Source of the DNA: Phlegmacium glaucopus
Lineage: Eukaryota; Basidiomycota; Agaricomycetes; Agaricales; Cortinariaceae
Assembly: GCA_015039465.1 (NCBI GenBank)
Contig: MU130364.1
Span: 152,062 to 216,061, forward strand
Direction of reading: 5' to 3'
Length of the DNA stretch: 64,000 bases
Of this stretch, positions 23,901-34,907 are shown piece by piece (positions within the stretch are counted from its first letter, which is position 1; every line of letters begins with the position of its first letter). The notes under the pieces were generated by a model. It was not told the origin of the DNA and ran no database searches. It saw only the letters and a program-made list of their open reading frames with translations. The position numbers were made by a program, and so were the translations under genes.

Positions 23901-24292
23901 ATATGAGGTATGTTTGAACCTTATGTATTCTGTATGATGGCTACTGAATGTCATGTTGGAATTTATCAGACTCAGTGATTAAGTAGATGATAATATGATT
24001 AACGTTTGGCCAGTGCGGGTCGAGCGAGCGCCTTGCAAACAAGTGAGTAAAATGGTACAGTACTACTACTACTCATATCCTATTGTGCTTACTAATCATT
24101 CCTAATCAAGAAGAGCTTTTCTAATGCTCAAAAATATTCAACATGTCAATCTACTGGAATAGATATAAGTTGTAAACCTGGAAACTCAACAATGAATGAA
24201 CGGATGTCGAATGAACAAGGTTTTTTTTTTATATTTAAATATACTATAACAACAACCACCCAACAACAGCATCCATGCTAGGAGCATAGTAG

Positions 24293-24672
24293 TGTTACGA
24301 CTTTGAACAATTCAGGGTTACTGATTGTTAACAGTCGTTGCTATGTCGGGTTCAAGTATCAATCTGTAGACTTGCGCTTTGTAGACTTGTAAAGGCCTAG
24401 AGCAGTGGTCGTCTTTGAGAGAGATGTAGAGTGTAAGATCGTCTATTAAAGACTAGGTATAGAACAATGTACAAAATACGTAGGTTTATATACAAAAATG
24501 AGAAATGAAAGGCATGTGGTAAATGTGTGTACAACATGTGTTCGATACATGTATGAAAAGTGAACCGTAACAGCATGTAGGTGAAACAGTAGACATTGCA
24601 TGGAGTGCGCATGTGTGATAATAGAAAAGAAAATGAAAAGAGTGCGTACGCAGTGTGTATACAATCGTAACA
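24293..24672 (+). mobile_element. Solo LTR, family C/D (copy 2), nested in the hAT-like element
   Basis: A 380-bp element starting TGTTACGACTTTG and ending CAATCGTAACA, with the 5-bp duplication AGTAG at 24288-24292 and 24673-24677. It shares ATGTAGGTGAAACAGT with the LTR at 19223-19657. It must have inserted after the hAT-like element was in place. Confidence 0.88.
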
Positions 24673-24801
24673 AGTAGACTAGTAGTAGCTTGTTAAATAA
24701 AGCAAATTACAATAATAATATAATTTAAAGGTTTTTATCATTGGTTCAGCGGTTCAAACCGGTTCTAGAACTGGACAGAACGGACAGAACCAGTTCTATC
24801 A

Positions 24802-24841
<40 letters not shown>

Positions 24842-25051
24842 AGTTCAATGAGGGGCCTTTTGGTTTGGTTCTCGGTTCTTCAAAAAAGGTTGAAGAACCG
24901 AACTGAACTGAACTTTGGTAACACTAGTTTGGCCTGTTTGGGATGATAGGAGTCTTTCTCCTTGTCCTTCATCAAATGGGAAAATAAATCCTCTCCAGCA
25001 TGTCGTGTAAGGGAGGGGGCTATGGGAAGAGGGGAATTCCCTTGGTGCTGG

Positions 25052-25463
25052 TGTTAGGGCAACTGCGATGCTGACTTATTCAAGCTAGCAGGGGATCCAA
25101 AGTTAATAATATTTCAAAGGGATATCTACAAGTGACTCACCTAGCAGGGGATCCAAAGAGGAAAGGATGGGGATCCCTGCTAGGCTGTGGGGTATTTAAG
25201 TACTAATATGGACATAACAGAGATATAAAATAAATAAAGGAATGATACAATAATAATTAATTAATTAATTAACAAGTGGTGTGATGTGAAAAATAAAATA
25301 AAAGACGGAGCGAACAGAGGAACGGAGTCGGAGTGGAGTTACGGAGTTCCGGAGTAAACCGGTGACGGAAGCAGAGTTGTACGGAAAGGTCAGAGGTTGT
25401 CGGAAAGGCAGGATGTATGATTCTGAGGTTGAGGTTTGGGTTGAAATTGGGTGTCCCCTAACA
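25052..25463 (-). mobile_element. Solo LTR, family B (copy 2)
   Basis: The inverted counterpart of 21521-21932, again 412 bp, starting TGTTAGGGCAACTGC and ending GGGTGTCCCCTAACA. The 5-bp duplication is GCTGG at 25047-25051 and 25464-25468. Different target sites show the two copies inserted independently. Confidence 0.92.
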
Positions 25464-25468
25464 GCTGG

Positions 25469-26141
25469 GGCTTGTCTTTGCCATGGGTGGCTGCCCAAGT
25501 GACTTTGCTTGGGCATTACACAATCATTGCAGGCACCAGTGTGTATGTCGAGAGTCAATTCATAGAATAGTATTTTAATCAGTAATAAACAATAACAATG
25601 TTGAAATTTGGATGTCGGTTTATAGATCATGTTACAGAGGATGATTAAGAAACTTTAGTCAATGAGCTCTGTGTAGGCAAATACCCAGTGAATTGGTATA
25701 AACCGATGAGGTTTCACCTCAATCAGTTGTACTACTGATACACATTCAATCATGGCTATGTAGCTATGAGAGATTTATGCTATAGGTTAGGTATTCAGTA
25801 CTAATAACGATGCAATTATGATGCAATATGACATGATTGGCACGAAATATTTCAACAAACAAAAGAGAGAATAAAACTTACTGACAAGCTCAGGAGGCGA
25901 TGGCATTGTCGTTGTCGGTCTTGTCAGTAGTCATCGTCGGTGTGGTTATTCAGCCATCACATGACAGTGTCAGACCCAAACATTTTGAACACTGGCTATC
26001 AGCAACAACCTGGGTTTCCATGCAAGCACTTTGGAAACCCTGGGGTGATCTAGTCCTGTTTTTACTGCACCCCCAAACCCATGCTAGAAAATCATTATGT
26101 AATCCTCAGACTTTGAATTATCGTCATGTCAAGCAGCAGCT
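25469..26141. other. Non-coding stretch between LTR B2 and the second hAT-like element
   Basis: No gene is seen. A 107-codon ORF at 25900-26223 runs into the hAT end and shows no domain. Small imperfect palindromes occur near 25485-25520 and 26005-26045 (GGTTTCC...GGAAACC). Confidence 0.4.
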
Positions 26142-27258
26142 TAGGGTTACCAAAGTTCAGTTCAGTTCAGTTCAGGTTCAGGCATTTAGAGATTTATGGT
26201 TCATGCAGTTTGAACTGAACTGAACTGCTGAACTGTTAGGTCCTAGAAGGCCAGGCAATTCTCTTCTTTTGACTTAACATTTATGAAAAGTGATCCTTCA
26301 GTAATTTATGAACATTGGAATGGTTTGGCAATCCTTTTTAGTATGAAATAATGGCTAAGGAAGGAGGTAATGGCCAGACTTGGTATGTGATGTTATTATG
26401 TCAGCATAGATTAGTACTGCCTATTTAGGAAAATAAATATAAATCAATGGTTTTGTTACATTCTGTTATACGTTACTCCGGTCCGGCTCCGTTGGAGCTG
26501 TTTCCGGTAGTCTGTACTCCATACAGTGCCTTCCCTTATATCCCAAACTACTCTTCCTATGTTCAACTCCGAGACTTCTCTGTGTCATTCCGGTTCCTCC
26601 GTCCATACTCCAAACCCGTTATCACTTCTTCGCCACTACCACTATTCTTTGTCATCATCTTTCCCATCATCAGTCAGCACACCAGCCATGGATTATTCAC
26701 CCAAGAATGCAGGACCTTTTCCGGGAGCAGAACGCAGCACTTATATTTATATTCTATATTTCGGTTGCAATTCCTTTTATATTTAAAGTACTCGAACTTG
26801 TATGTTTTCCCTTAGTTCAAATATCAACTTTGTTTCCTCCTCTTGTTCGTCCTCTAAAGTCACTGAGGTCTTCCATCTTATTACTGCTTCTTCCGTTCCG
26901 AAATCAGGACATCTTAGGAGCTGGGCGGCACAGCACACACGCTGAGGCCAACGTCCTTTCCGCTTACTGTTCCGGAGTAACTCCGACGTGACTTCCTTGT
27001 TTTAAACTTAACAGGTTTTCTGTGTTCTATAGGAGTTCTGAGATCATATATAAGTGGAAATCAAGTGGCTAAGGGCTATGGAAGGTCTTTGTACAATAAA
27101 TTTTCAGAAAAAGGTAAAATTTCAGATTTTCTGATGGTTCTTCAGTTCGAACCAGTTCTTAAATGGTTCAGTTCAGTTCAGGACCATATGCAAACAGTTC
27201 AGTTCAGTTCAGGCTGAGGAGGTGAAGAACTGAACTGAACTGAACTTTGGTAACCCTA
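26142..27258. mobile_element. hAT-like element (copy 2) carrying a nested LTR
   Basis: The ends TAGGGTTACCAAAGTTC and (reverse complement) TAGGGTTACCAAAGTTC are perfect inverted repeats, with subterminal GTTCAG arrays like those of 22523-24926. No matching 8-bp flanks were found (CAGCAGCT versus GTCTGACT), so a boundary may have been rearranged. Without the nested family A LTR and its duplication the element would be about 552 bp. It has no coding sequence. Confidence 0.75.
26454..27013 (+). mobile_element. Solo LTR, family A (copy 2), nested in the hAT-like element
   Basis: A 560-bp element running from TGTTACATTCTG to GTTTTAAACTTAACA with the 5-bp duplication GGTTT at 26449-26453 and 27014-27018. 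It is the inverted homolog of 16202-16795. A TATA-like 'tatatttaaagt' lies near 26778. It is younger than its host element. Confidence 0.92.
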
Positions 27259-27266
27259 GTCTGACT

Positions 27267-29368
27267 CGAGCTCACACAACAACAGAGGCCTTTTGCTACT
27301 TTTTACTGTGAAAGTTGTTATATTTAGCTTAGGCACCATATAAATTAAAATTTGGGACTCAGAGGATGGGTGTTTATGTGACTTCCTCATCGGTAGGAAA
27401 TGAAGCCAAAAGTGGTGCATGTGATTTGGAGCTCAACTTGACATGCACCTAAATTTCACGAAAGCATCCACATCACGTCAGATACTCCTAAATTAGATAT
27501 ATAATACATTTAAGGATCCAATAGAAATATGTTCTCTCTAAGAACAGCTGAGAAGACCCTTCAATTATTGTGTTCAGAGGAGATGAAGATGATTTCGAAG
27601 TCCGAAGATTACATAAACATTTTCTAGCACGGGTTTGGGGGCGCGGTAAACAACAGACTTCATATATTGTGATCCATAACTCATGTCACATCACATATAT
27701 CGAAGCTGTCTACGAGAGACTAGGGGTGATCCCGAGAAAGGGGGGTTTCTGGATAGTTTTGTCCATATATTAGATCCCTTGCTTTCCAAGGTGACCGAGT
27801 ATTCCTGAAATTGGATTAATTAATACATGTCACAGAGTATTGGTATCTAGACTACTCAAACTGACATGCCACGAGGTTTCCTCGCTACACGGCAAGCATT
27901 TTGGATTTTGACTATCAGCCATCATTATGCCGGTTCTGAGTCTGAATTCCGCCATTTGTCCATTGGAGCGCCAGTCAAGCCGTTCCTCCAGGACTTCAAG
28001 CTTCAAATTCTATGTCGCAACTCAGTGGTGACCGCATCCATGCCACTCTATCCTCCTAGCTTTACTGATAGTGTCTTGACGCAATAACTCGGGCCGCCGA
28101 GCCTGCCGGATGCAGTGTTTGGTTCTCAAACACACGCGGGAAATCAGAAGGCAAGCCGTGGAGCTCCCGCCAACCTTACTAACAGCACTAGGCACATAGG
28201 TATTCTATGCCGAATGTCAATAATCGAAGTGTGTGTAAGGGTAGTCTCGTTCCCGCCGTTATAGGGCACGATCTCTCTGGACCCGACGGAGTTTAAAGTC
28301 GGAGACAAAAAACAGGAAAAGTTTGATGGTAGAGATGTGTCCTATAACGTCTGGTGCAGTTCGGTCAGTAAGGGTACCGATGAGTCACGTTGTGACATTC
28401 GCTAAGCATCAGTTCAAGACTTGTCAATCTCTCTGTCGGTTCTCTCATACATAGATAGCATCTGTCTTTCTCAAATAGGATATGGAGCTGCCTCCCGGGT
28501 CTCCTCGCTTCGAGAAGTGTCAATGCAACATCAAACAGGCTGCTGAAAAATGCTTGCCAAAATACATTTAAGAAGGATGGATGCCTTTCCAAAGCAACAT
28601 GGAATGGGATGTGTGGGGAGCATAAGTGCCAGAATGATAGTATGATTGCCTATGAATGATAATTAGATGTCACAGAGGCCCTTCTGTTAGACCTGGACTG
28701 CTCAGTAATAGCAGGGATAGGGGCTGGAAATCCCTTCTGTCTTATCTTTACTGGTGGAAACAGACTCCAGAGCATCATAATTTCTCCTTAGTCAAGGAAT
28801 GAATTATCAAGGAATACAGTGTCCATCACCGAGATGAACAATGGGAAAGAGATTAAGAGATAGTGATACAATGTGTGACTACTGTGACTAATTGAGCATC
28901 CGTACCCTTTGTGATCGAAATGCACCAGATGTTAGGGAGAGAAGTCTTGCAGACGTTTTGTTCAGTTTTTTTGACTCCGATTTCATTCTCCGCCGGATCT
29001 CTCCCTAACATCTGGAACCGAGATTAGTGTAAGGGCTATAACAGTGAGAGTTTGATTGTTGTCAAGTTCTGACTATTAGTTTTCCCACTACTTGCCAAGC
29101 AGCTGCAATCAAGAAATAACGTTCATTTTCCAGATAGTTACGGAAGCATACGGGATCCATATACGAAACAAGCATTTCAATTCACCGGCTGAGAATATCC
29201 ACCCGTGTTTCAGAGGAGTAGAAAGCTATTCTGAGGTGACAACTGTCAACGGCAGTTAGTTGCCAGAGGTTGCCAGGTACTTTTTATTATTATGAAATGT
29301 TGTGGTTCCCCGGGGTATACTTATAACTACCCCATTCCTTCCTTTTGCACATTTCACGCAGATCTCCC
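27267..29368. other. Intergenic stretch with one 17-bp-stem hairpin
   Basis: No gene can be supported. A perfect 17-bp inverted repeat (CCAGATGTTAGGGAGAG at 28925-28941, reverse complement at 28999-29015) flanks a 57-nt loop. The last few hundred bases are the 5' flank of the GMC oxidoreductase gene. Short ORFs at 27570, 27866 and 28365 lack recognisable features. Confidence 0.45.
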
Positions 29369-31972
29369 ATGGTATTGCTCGCTAATAGTATTGCTCTGCT
29401 CCTCTCCGTGGCCATATCATCGGTATCCGGGGCACTGTTCACAGACCCATCTCAATTGCCTCCAAAAAAAGATTATGATTTCATTATCGTCGGTGGTGAG
29501 CATGGCATTTCCACCATCCCTACCAAGAATAAAACTTGATTACTATTTATATAGCTGGGGCAGGAGGCAGCGTATTAGCCAATCGCCTGACCGAAATCCC
29601 TGGATTCCATGTCCTCTTAATTGAGGCAGGCTCAGCGTTGGTCGTTTGTCACCCGTGATTCCTTCAACTGAACGTAATGTATATTCAAGTGACTTCAACA
29701 ACCTGAACATCAGAGTACCGGGCCTTGCTGCTACCCTTACGAACACACAGTTTGTGAGTTTTACACTTCTTCAACTCTTCGCCTTAAGTTTGACCATGGC
29801 TCAAGGACTGGAATTTCACAACTGTCAATCAACCTGGCATGAATGGCAGACCACTCGCATATCCGCGTGGTCACGTCCTTGGAGGGTCGACATCCATAAG
29901 TGAGTCTTCATCCATCATATGGCCTGTGTTTAATGTGTGCGATAGACTTTATGGCCTATACTCGTGGTTCGAAGGATGATTATGATCGCTGGGCACGAGT
30001 TACTGACGATGAAGGATGGTCATGGAACTCTCTATTCCCATACATGTTAAAGGTGAACCTTGACTATATGCTGCCTCTCCCTTCCCACTTATAATAGATC
30101 TCTTAGATAGAAACACTTACTCAACCACTCAACAATAGGGATACAACAGGCGAATTCAACCCAACGGTACATGGGAAGACCGGTACGTCCCCCCCTTGGC
30201 ACGCTATGACAGTTGAAAGCGAAATTAACATACGTAACTATACAGGACCTGTGAACACTAGCTTACCCAGTGAGAATGTGTCGACCGACAATCGTGTATT
30301 ACAGGCTTCCCAGCAACTGTCATCAGAATTTCCGTTCAATCTTGACTATAATTCTGGCAACACCATTGGCATCGGTGAAGTTTTTCGGAAATTTTCTCGT
30401 AGTCTATGCTAAAATGAGGATTTTGCACCTAGGTTGGGCACAATTTACGGTTCGCGCAACTTTGTCAAATCTCCTTTGTTGACCAAAGCACTCATGCATG
30501 TAAATCCAGATTGGCCATGGACAACGCTCCGGCGCAGCAGCCGCTTATATTGCACCTGCTCTTGCGACCCACCCAAACCTGGATGTTTTAGTCAACACAG
30601 TTGTCACAAAGGTCTTACAGACAGACAAACGAGACGGCAAGCCAGTTTTTCTTGGAGTGGAGTTCGCCAAGTCAGCATTAAGTAAGGGTCTCCCATCAAT
30701 TCCAAATGTTGTTACTGGAATTACGCCCACAGGTCCTAGGCAAGTGTTGCATGCCACTAAAGAAGTCATTCTTTCAGCAGGGGCAGTTAAGACACCTCAT
30801 CTTCGTGAGTGTCTCTCACGGATCGTTCTCCCTGTCACTCTAAAACAACATCTCCCAATAGTCATGCTTTCCGGCATCGGACCACCTTCAGGCCTCTCAC
30901 CTTGTGGAATAAAACCCATTGTCAACCTTCCCGATGTAGGACAAAATCTACAGGTACGGGCGTAACCAAACAATTTTGATATGCATCTCAATGTTTTTAG
31001 GATCATCCCCTTGTGACGTCATCCTTCTCCGTTAATGCATCTGTTACCACTCTGGACCCATTATTACAAAATGCAACGTTTTCTGCAGGCCAGTTATCTC
31101 AATGGATGCAGAATCGTACTGGAGAGTTTTCCCTTGGAGCATCCAACCAGTTTGGTTGGTTGCGACTACCTAGCAACGCTTCAATCTTTAAGACTGTCCA
31201 AGATCCAAGTGCAGGTCCTACATCCGCTCATTACGAATTTATTCCAACTGTTAGTTGATCTTCCGGCAGCAACTTTTTCTCTCTGACATGCCTTCCCCGT
31301 GCAAATAGGACGAATTTCTGTCCTTCACTTCGGCTTTCCCGACCAGTGGCAACTTCTTTACCATGTTCACTAATCTCGTATCTCCCCTTGCTCGTAAGCC
31401 CATCCATACTTGAATTTCATATAGCAATTTTGACAAAATTTGATATACAACAGGCGGTAATCTCTCCTTGGGATCATCAAACCCCTTCGACTCTCCTATC
31501 ATCAACCCCAACTTTTTAAGCAACGAGTTTGATATCTTCACTATGCGCGAATCCATTAAAGCTGCTAGGACTTTCATGGCTGCACCAGCTTGGAGGGGAT
31601 GGATTACCGGAGAAGTGGGTGCGTTCGCGCAGGCGCGGACAGACGACCAAATCGAACAATATGTACGAAACACTTGTTCGACTGTGAATCATGTTGTTGG
31701 AACGGCTGCTATGGGAAAGACTGGTAGTACAGGTAGAGGAACTGGGGCACTTAATTCCGATCTGACTGTTAAAGGGACTGTGGGGCTGAGAGTTGTGGAT
31801 GCTTCAGCTTTCGTGAGTGTTTTAAATTTTTTGGTTTATTTTTTATTTTTTATTTAACACACATGTATATATATAGCCGTTCATTCCGGCGGCGCATACC
31901 CAAACGCCAACGTATATTCTTGCAGAGCGCGCTGCAGACCTGATAAAAAAAGCTTGGGCCTTGCATCATTAG
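29369..31972 (+). CDS. GMC-family FAD oxidoreductase (aryl-alcohol oxidase-like), secreted
   Basis: GMC enzymes of this type oxidise aryl or other alcohols with FAD and feed H2O2 to lignin-degrading peroxidases outside the cell. Thirteen exons join in phase to 644 residues: 29369-29495, 29555-29636, 29690-29753, 29806-29899, 29946-30052, 30107-30374, 30433-30449, 30510-30804, 30862-30953, 31001-31249, 31309-31393, 31454-31812, 31877-31972. A signal peptide (MVLLANSIALLLSVAISSVS) is followed by the FAD dinucleotide fold FIIVGGAGGSVLANRL, VLLIEAGS, GHVLGGSTSINFMAYTRGS, LSGIGPP and DVGQNLQDHP. The catalytic region has NHVVGTAAMG with its His, then FIPAAHTQTPTYILAE with the second His. The start is the Met directly before the signal peptide. 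Odd points are the 17-nt seventh exon and the weak donor gttcgc after it. The frame is otherwise open and the gene looks functional. Substrate is not predictable. Confidence 0.88.
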
Positions 31973-32244
31973 ACGCGATGCGGCGGCCTCTCTGGGACTA
32001 AGGGACTAATAATATCGGATATTTTTCGCACGACGCCAGCTTTCAATACCCCCCCCTACAATCCTTTCTTTTTGATTAGACACGTTCCCTATGTAATTCG
32101 TCACGGTAGGTCAAGATCCTAAACGAATTTTGTTAGATATCTTTGTAAAACGGCTTCAAAGGTGTTTACGTGTATGTTACTCCTTAGATGAATATCAGCA
32201 CAGATTTATATACCGGCCAGTCTTAGTCCTGATTACTGGTACTT
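31973..32244. other. Short spacer before the direct repeat
   Basis: 3' flank of the GMC gene. Nothing recognisable. Confidence 0.4.
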
Positions 32245-34900
32245 GTAAGATAAGGGTTTATAAATTATATTGACTCAATTTTTATTTAAACTTTTCATTT
32301 ATGTAACAGATAACTCTTCAAAGCGTCCCGTCAGTGGCCACGTCAAAAGCCTGAAGTCTGAAAGCATGTAAGGGCCTGAGGAAGCATTGACGAAGTTTTC
32401 TTATTTCTTGAACGCTCTAAATTTTCCTGAGATACACGCCTGGTCCACACTCTGACTGTTTTGCTCCACTCCAGGACCGCCAGTGATCGACAGGCGATCC
32501 TGCCCCTCCCCCCTCCACTAAAGTTCCTCGATACTACCAATGGGTCTGAATTTCTGTACTCATCGATTAACATGGGCGGGACTTTCATAATTCTGTTCTC
32601 CTCAGACTTTAATCCTTGGGAATCTCTAACTCGGGCATACTTGGAGGAACTTTGCCATCGACGATACGATGCGATACAGTCTCTCAGGACTTGAAAATGG
32701 ATATTTTTGAATTCAAAATCCCTCTTTCAGATTATCTTACGATTTTAATAACAAATCTGATTCGCGATCGGTTTCCAGGCTGAGCGAAATCTAGGAGTTC
32801 TCGCTTCGCGGGTTGATCTCTCTTTTCTTCCTTGGACGAGATTTTCCATTGTGTTCTCTTCTGCGTGGTTCACACGCTAAAGCGTGCAACGACAATGGCT
32901 CAGGACTTGCACCAGGAACGGCCGCAACTGTTGGTCAAAGCGGTCATCTCCTTTTGAACTAGTAGTTTGCCACATACTCCTGGTGAACCGAACTGCGAAA
33001 AAAGGGTTGTCTGATCCACGAAATTTAAATGGGGAAATCTCCAGCTTGTTCCAGGAAGGCTCCACAATGCACTGCTCCAGGGCGAAGTTTGGCGCTTTTT
33101 TGCAACGGTCACGTGTCACCTTTATAAAGGCGCGTCGAAATAAATGGCCCACCTCGCCCCTCCTCTCATTCAAAATGTACGCATTTTCGAATGGCACCTC
33201 GGTGAATTCAACTCATAAATTGTTTTAATCTAGGTCTTCCTCTGCGCCTCCCTCAAATGTTCCAAGGGATCCTAGAATAGTCCCTGTCCTCGCCAACCTT
33301 GGCCCATTTTTTGGGTCCGAGATGCCAGTCCCTTTCTGGAACGTTCCCCAAAATCTAAAATTTCAACCGATGGATGTTGGGAAGCCAGTACGCTTCTACC
33401 AACTTCCTACGCTATACTTCTCTCCATCTCTGGTTTCATCGAGGGAAGCCACTCCCTTGAGTACCACGAGTACAACTCCAGATTACGCACTCCATCCCCA
33501 TGCTGTCAACAATGTCGCGGTACCAACCATGAATCAAGTGTGCGCCACTCAACAACTGGCATCCCTAGCATCCGTAGAGGCAGCGAATGGCCAATCCGCT
33601 CCACCTCACAATAATACGGGAGGTCCCATTCGTGGATCCAATCGCAGTAAAGGTAAGCGACCAACACCGTACACGCGATCGTTCGCGTCTTCCCCCTTTT
33701 TCCCATCGTACGTTGTCACTGCATTATAACTTTCTTGACCATTACCTTACTCTCAAATATTCCTCTAGATCTACTCAAGCCTCGGAATGCCTCCTCCCGT
33801 CGTCCATAGCCCAGGCCAGATTGGCCGTTCAAGGCGTGTGTAAGATCAATTCTTGTGGAGACACTTTTACGTCTACCAGCCAATTTAAGGACCATGTTGT
33901 TGGGGAACATAAGATAAGCAGAGGGAAACAGGGTCCCAAACTAATCAAATGCCTATGGGAAGGATGCGGGGAAACCAAAACCGAGGGATCGCTTTTCAAT
34001 CACGTGATGGGCCATCACACGAAGAGCGCCTGCTCTAGATGTCACAGGGATACCAAGGGGATGAGAGCCGACTCAGTGTGGAGACATATTGAAATATGCC
34101 CTAGGAAGGCGGATCCTCTAGAGGACAATCACCCTGAGGCCTACAGTTTCTTCTACGAGGAAGAGCCTTGATCTGGGTTTATTTTTTTGACGGATACATA
34201 CTAAGTACTGTTTTTTTTCCATCTTCCGAACCTGTTCTCATTGATTCGTATATGTTATGTAGAGTTACTAGAGTGAAAACGGAGTCTCGATCCTGTACAT
34301 ATGTAAAGATACTTTAATTACCTACCCTACTTGATTTTCTATTTTCTCCTTGATCCCCCTAGATCTTTGTATTTTGACCCACATCATCTTAGCCAATCCC
34401 TACTCCTATGTATATCTTTATGATAGTTGTATTACCACCCGCATCTTTTTGTATTTTCTCGTTCTGTGAAAATTTCTTTACCTATCAATGACAATCTTCA
34501 TATTACCAGAAGCTTTTGAAGTCGGGTCGACCCCACAAATGTACGCGTGGTTTCACCTAGTATCTCTTCTGCCAACGGCCAACGCCATTGCGACCTTTGC
34601 GTCATAATTTATTCATTTTCAACTAATTTATTTCCAGAATCACATTCTTGATCAGATCATTCTGATTCATTTCCCACTGTCCATCAATGATCGGCCATTC
34701 TAATAATAGACACCACCGTGGTCACCCGCGATACTTTGTTTAGCGGTGGTGTATTTGCGTGTTGAGTATATCAATATGGTGCAATACTGGTGCAATTCAC
34801 CACTATTTTTGTACAGTGGCGGAATTGCCTCTCGCAACATATTTAACGATCAGAAATAATTATAGATTATATCCATATGTTTTTTTCATGCAGAGTGTAA
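32245..34900 (+). repeat. Direct segmental duplication, unit 1 (contains zinc-finger gene copy 1)
   Basis: It matches 36736-39700 in the same orientation over most of its length: about 1 kb upstream of the zinc-finger gene, the gene itself and about 700 bp downstream. Shared landmarks include TTTATGTAACAGATAAC near the left end and TTAACGATCAGAAATAAT at the right end. Point differences and small indels are frequent. Confidence 0.85.
33322..34171 (+). CDS. Three-finger C2H2/C2HC zinc-finger protein, copy 1
   Basis: Probable nucleic-acid-binding protein of a local family. Exons 33322-33707 and 33769-34171 join in phase (donor gtacgt, acceptor ctctag) to 262 residues. The N-terminal half is low-complexity and includes VPFWNVPQNLKFQPMDVG, a conserved MNQVxATQQxA motif and a basic GKRPTPYTRS patch. 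The second exon has finger 1 (C-x4-C...H-x4-H in CKINSCGDTF...HVVGEH), finger 2 (CLWEGCGETK...HVMGHH) and finger 3 (CSRCHRDTKG...HIEIC, C2HC). It ends with an acidic DPLEDNHPEAYSFF tail. Open, alignable sequence extends upstream to about 33235 (VPVLANLGPFFGSE). The ancestral start, by comparison with 47579, is replaced by a stop there, so the protein may be N-terminally shortened. The target is unknown. Confidence 0.7.
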
Positions 34901-34907
34901 CCTAGTG

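Larger units (their letters stand above)
22523..24926. mobile_element. hAT-like non-autonomous element with 8-bp target duplication
   Basis: Terminal inverted repeats are TAGTGATGCCAAAGTTC and TAGTGTTACCAAAGTTC (reverse complement of the right end). The 8-bp target duplication GTTTGGCC is at 22515-22522 and 24927-24934. TAG/CAG-type ends and 8-bp duplications are characteristic of the hAT superfamily. Subterminal regions are packed with GGTTC/GAACC and GTTCAG words, including a (GTTCTG)n run at 24797-24840. The interior is low-complexity DNA with no transposase, and a solo LTR is nested at 24293-24672. It belongs to the same family as 26142-27258 and the end at 61998. Confidence 0.85.

Noticed and set aside
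23022..23954. Long minus-strand ORFs rich in Cys, Phe, Val and His, resembling membrane proteins
   Set aside because: They are the complement of AACAAATG/GAATG simple repeats inside a hAT-like element. Several overlapping frames stay open equally well, which points to low complexity rather than coding.
16202..27013. One giant composite transposon bounded by the inverted family A LTRs
   Set aside because: Each LTR has its own distinct 5-bp target duplication (GAGGT and GGTTT), and copy 2 lies inside a separate hAT-like element, so the pair does not delimit one mobile unit.
26134..27266. An 8-bp target duplication around the second hAT-like element
   Set aside because: The flanks CAGCAGCT and GTCTGACT do not match at any small shift tried.
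29543..31006. Several ORFs on both strands inside the GMC gene, suggesting frameshifts
   Set aside because: Once short introns are placed, the 13 exons join in phase over the whole family length, so the apparent breaks are introns and not damage.
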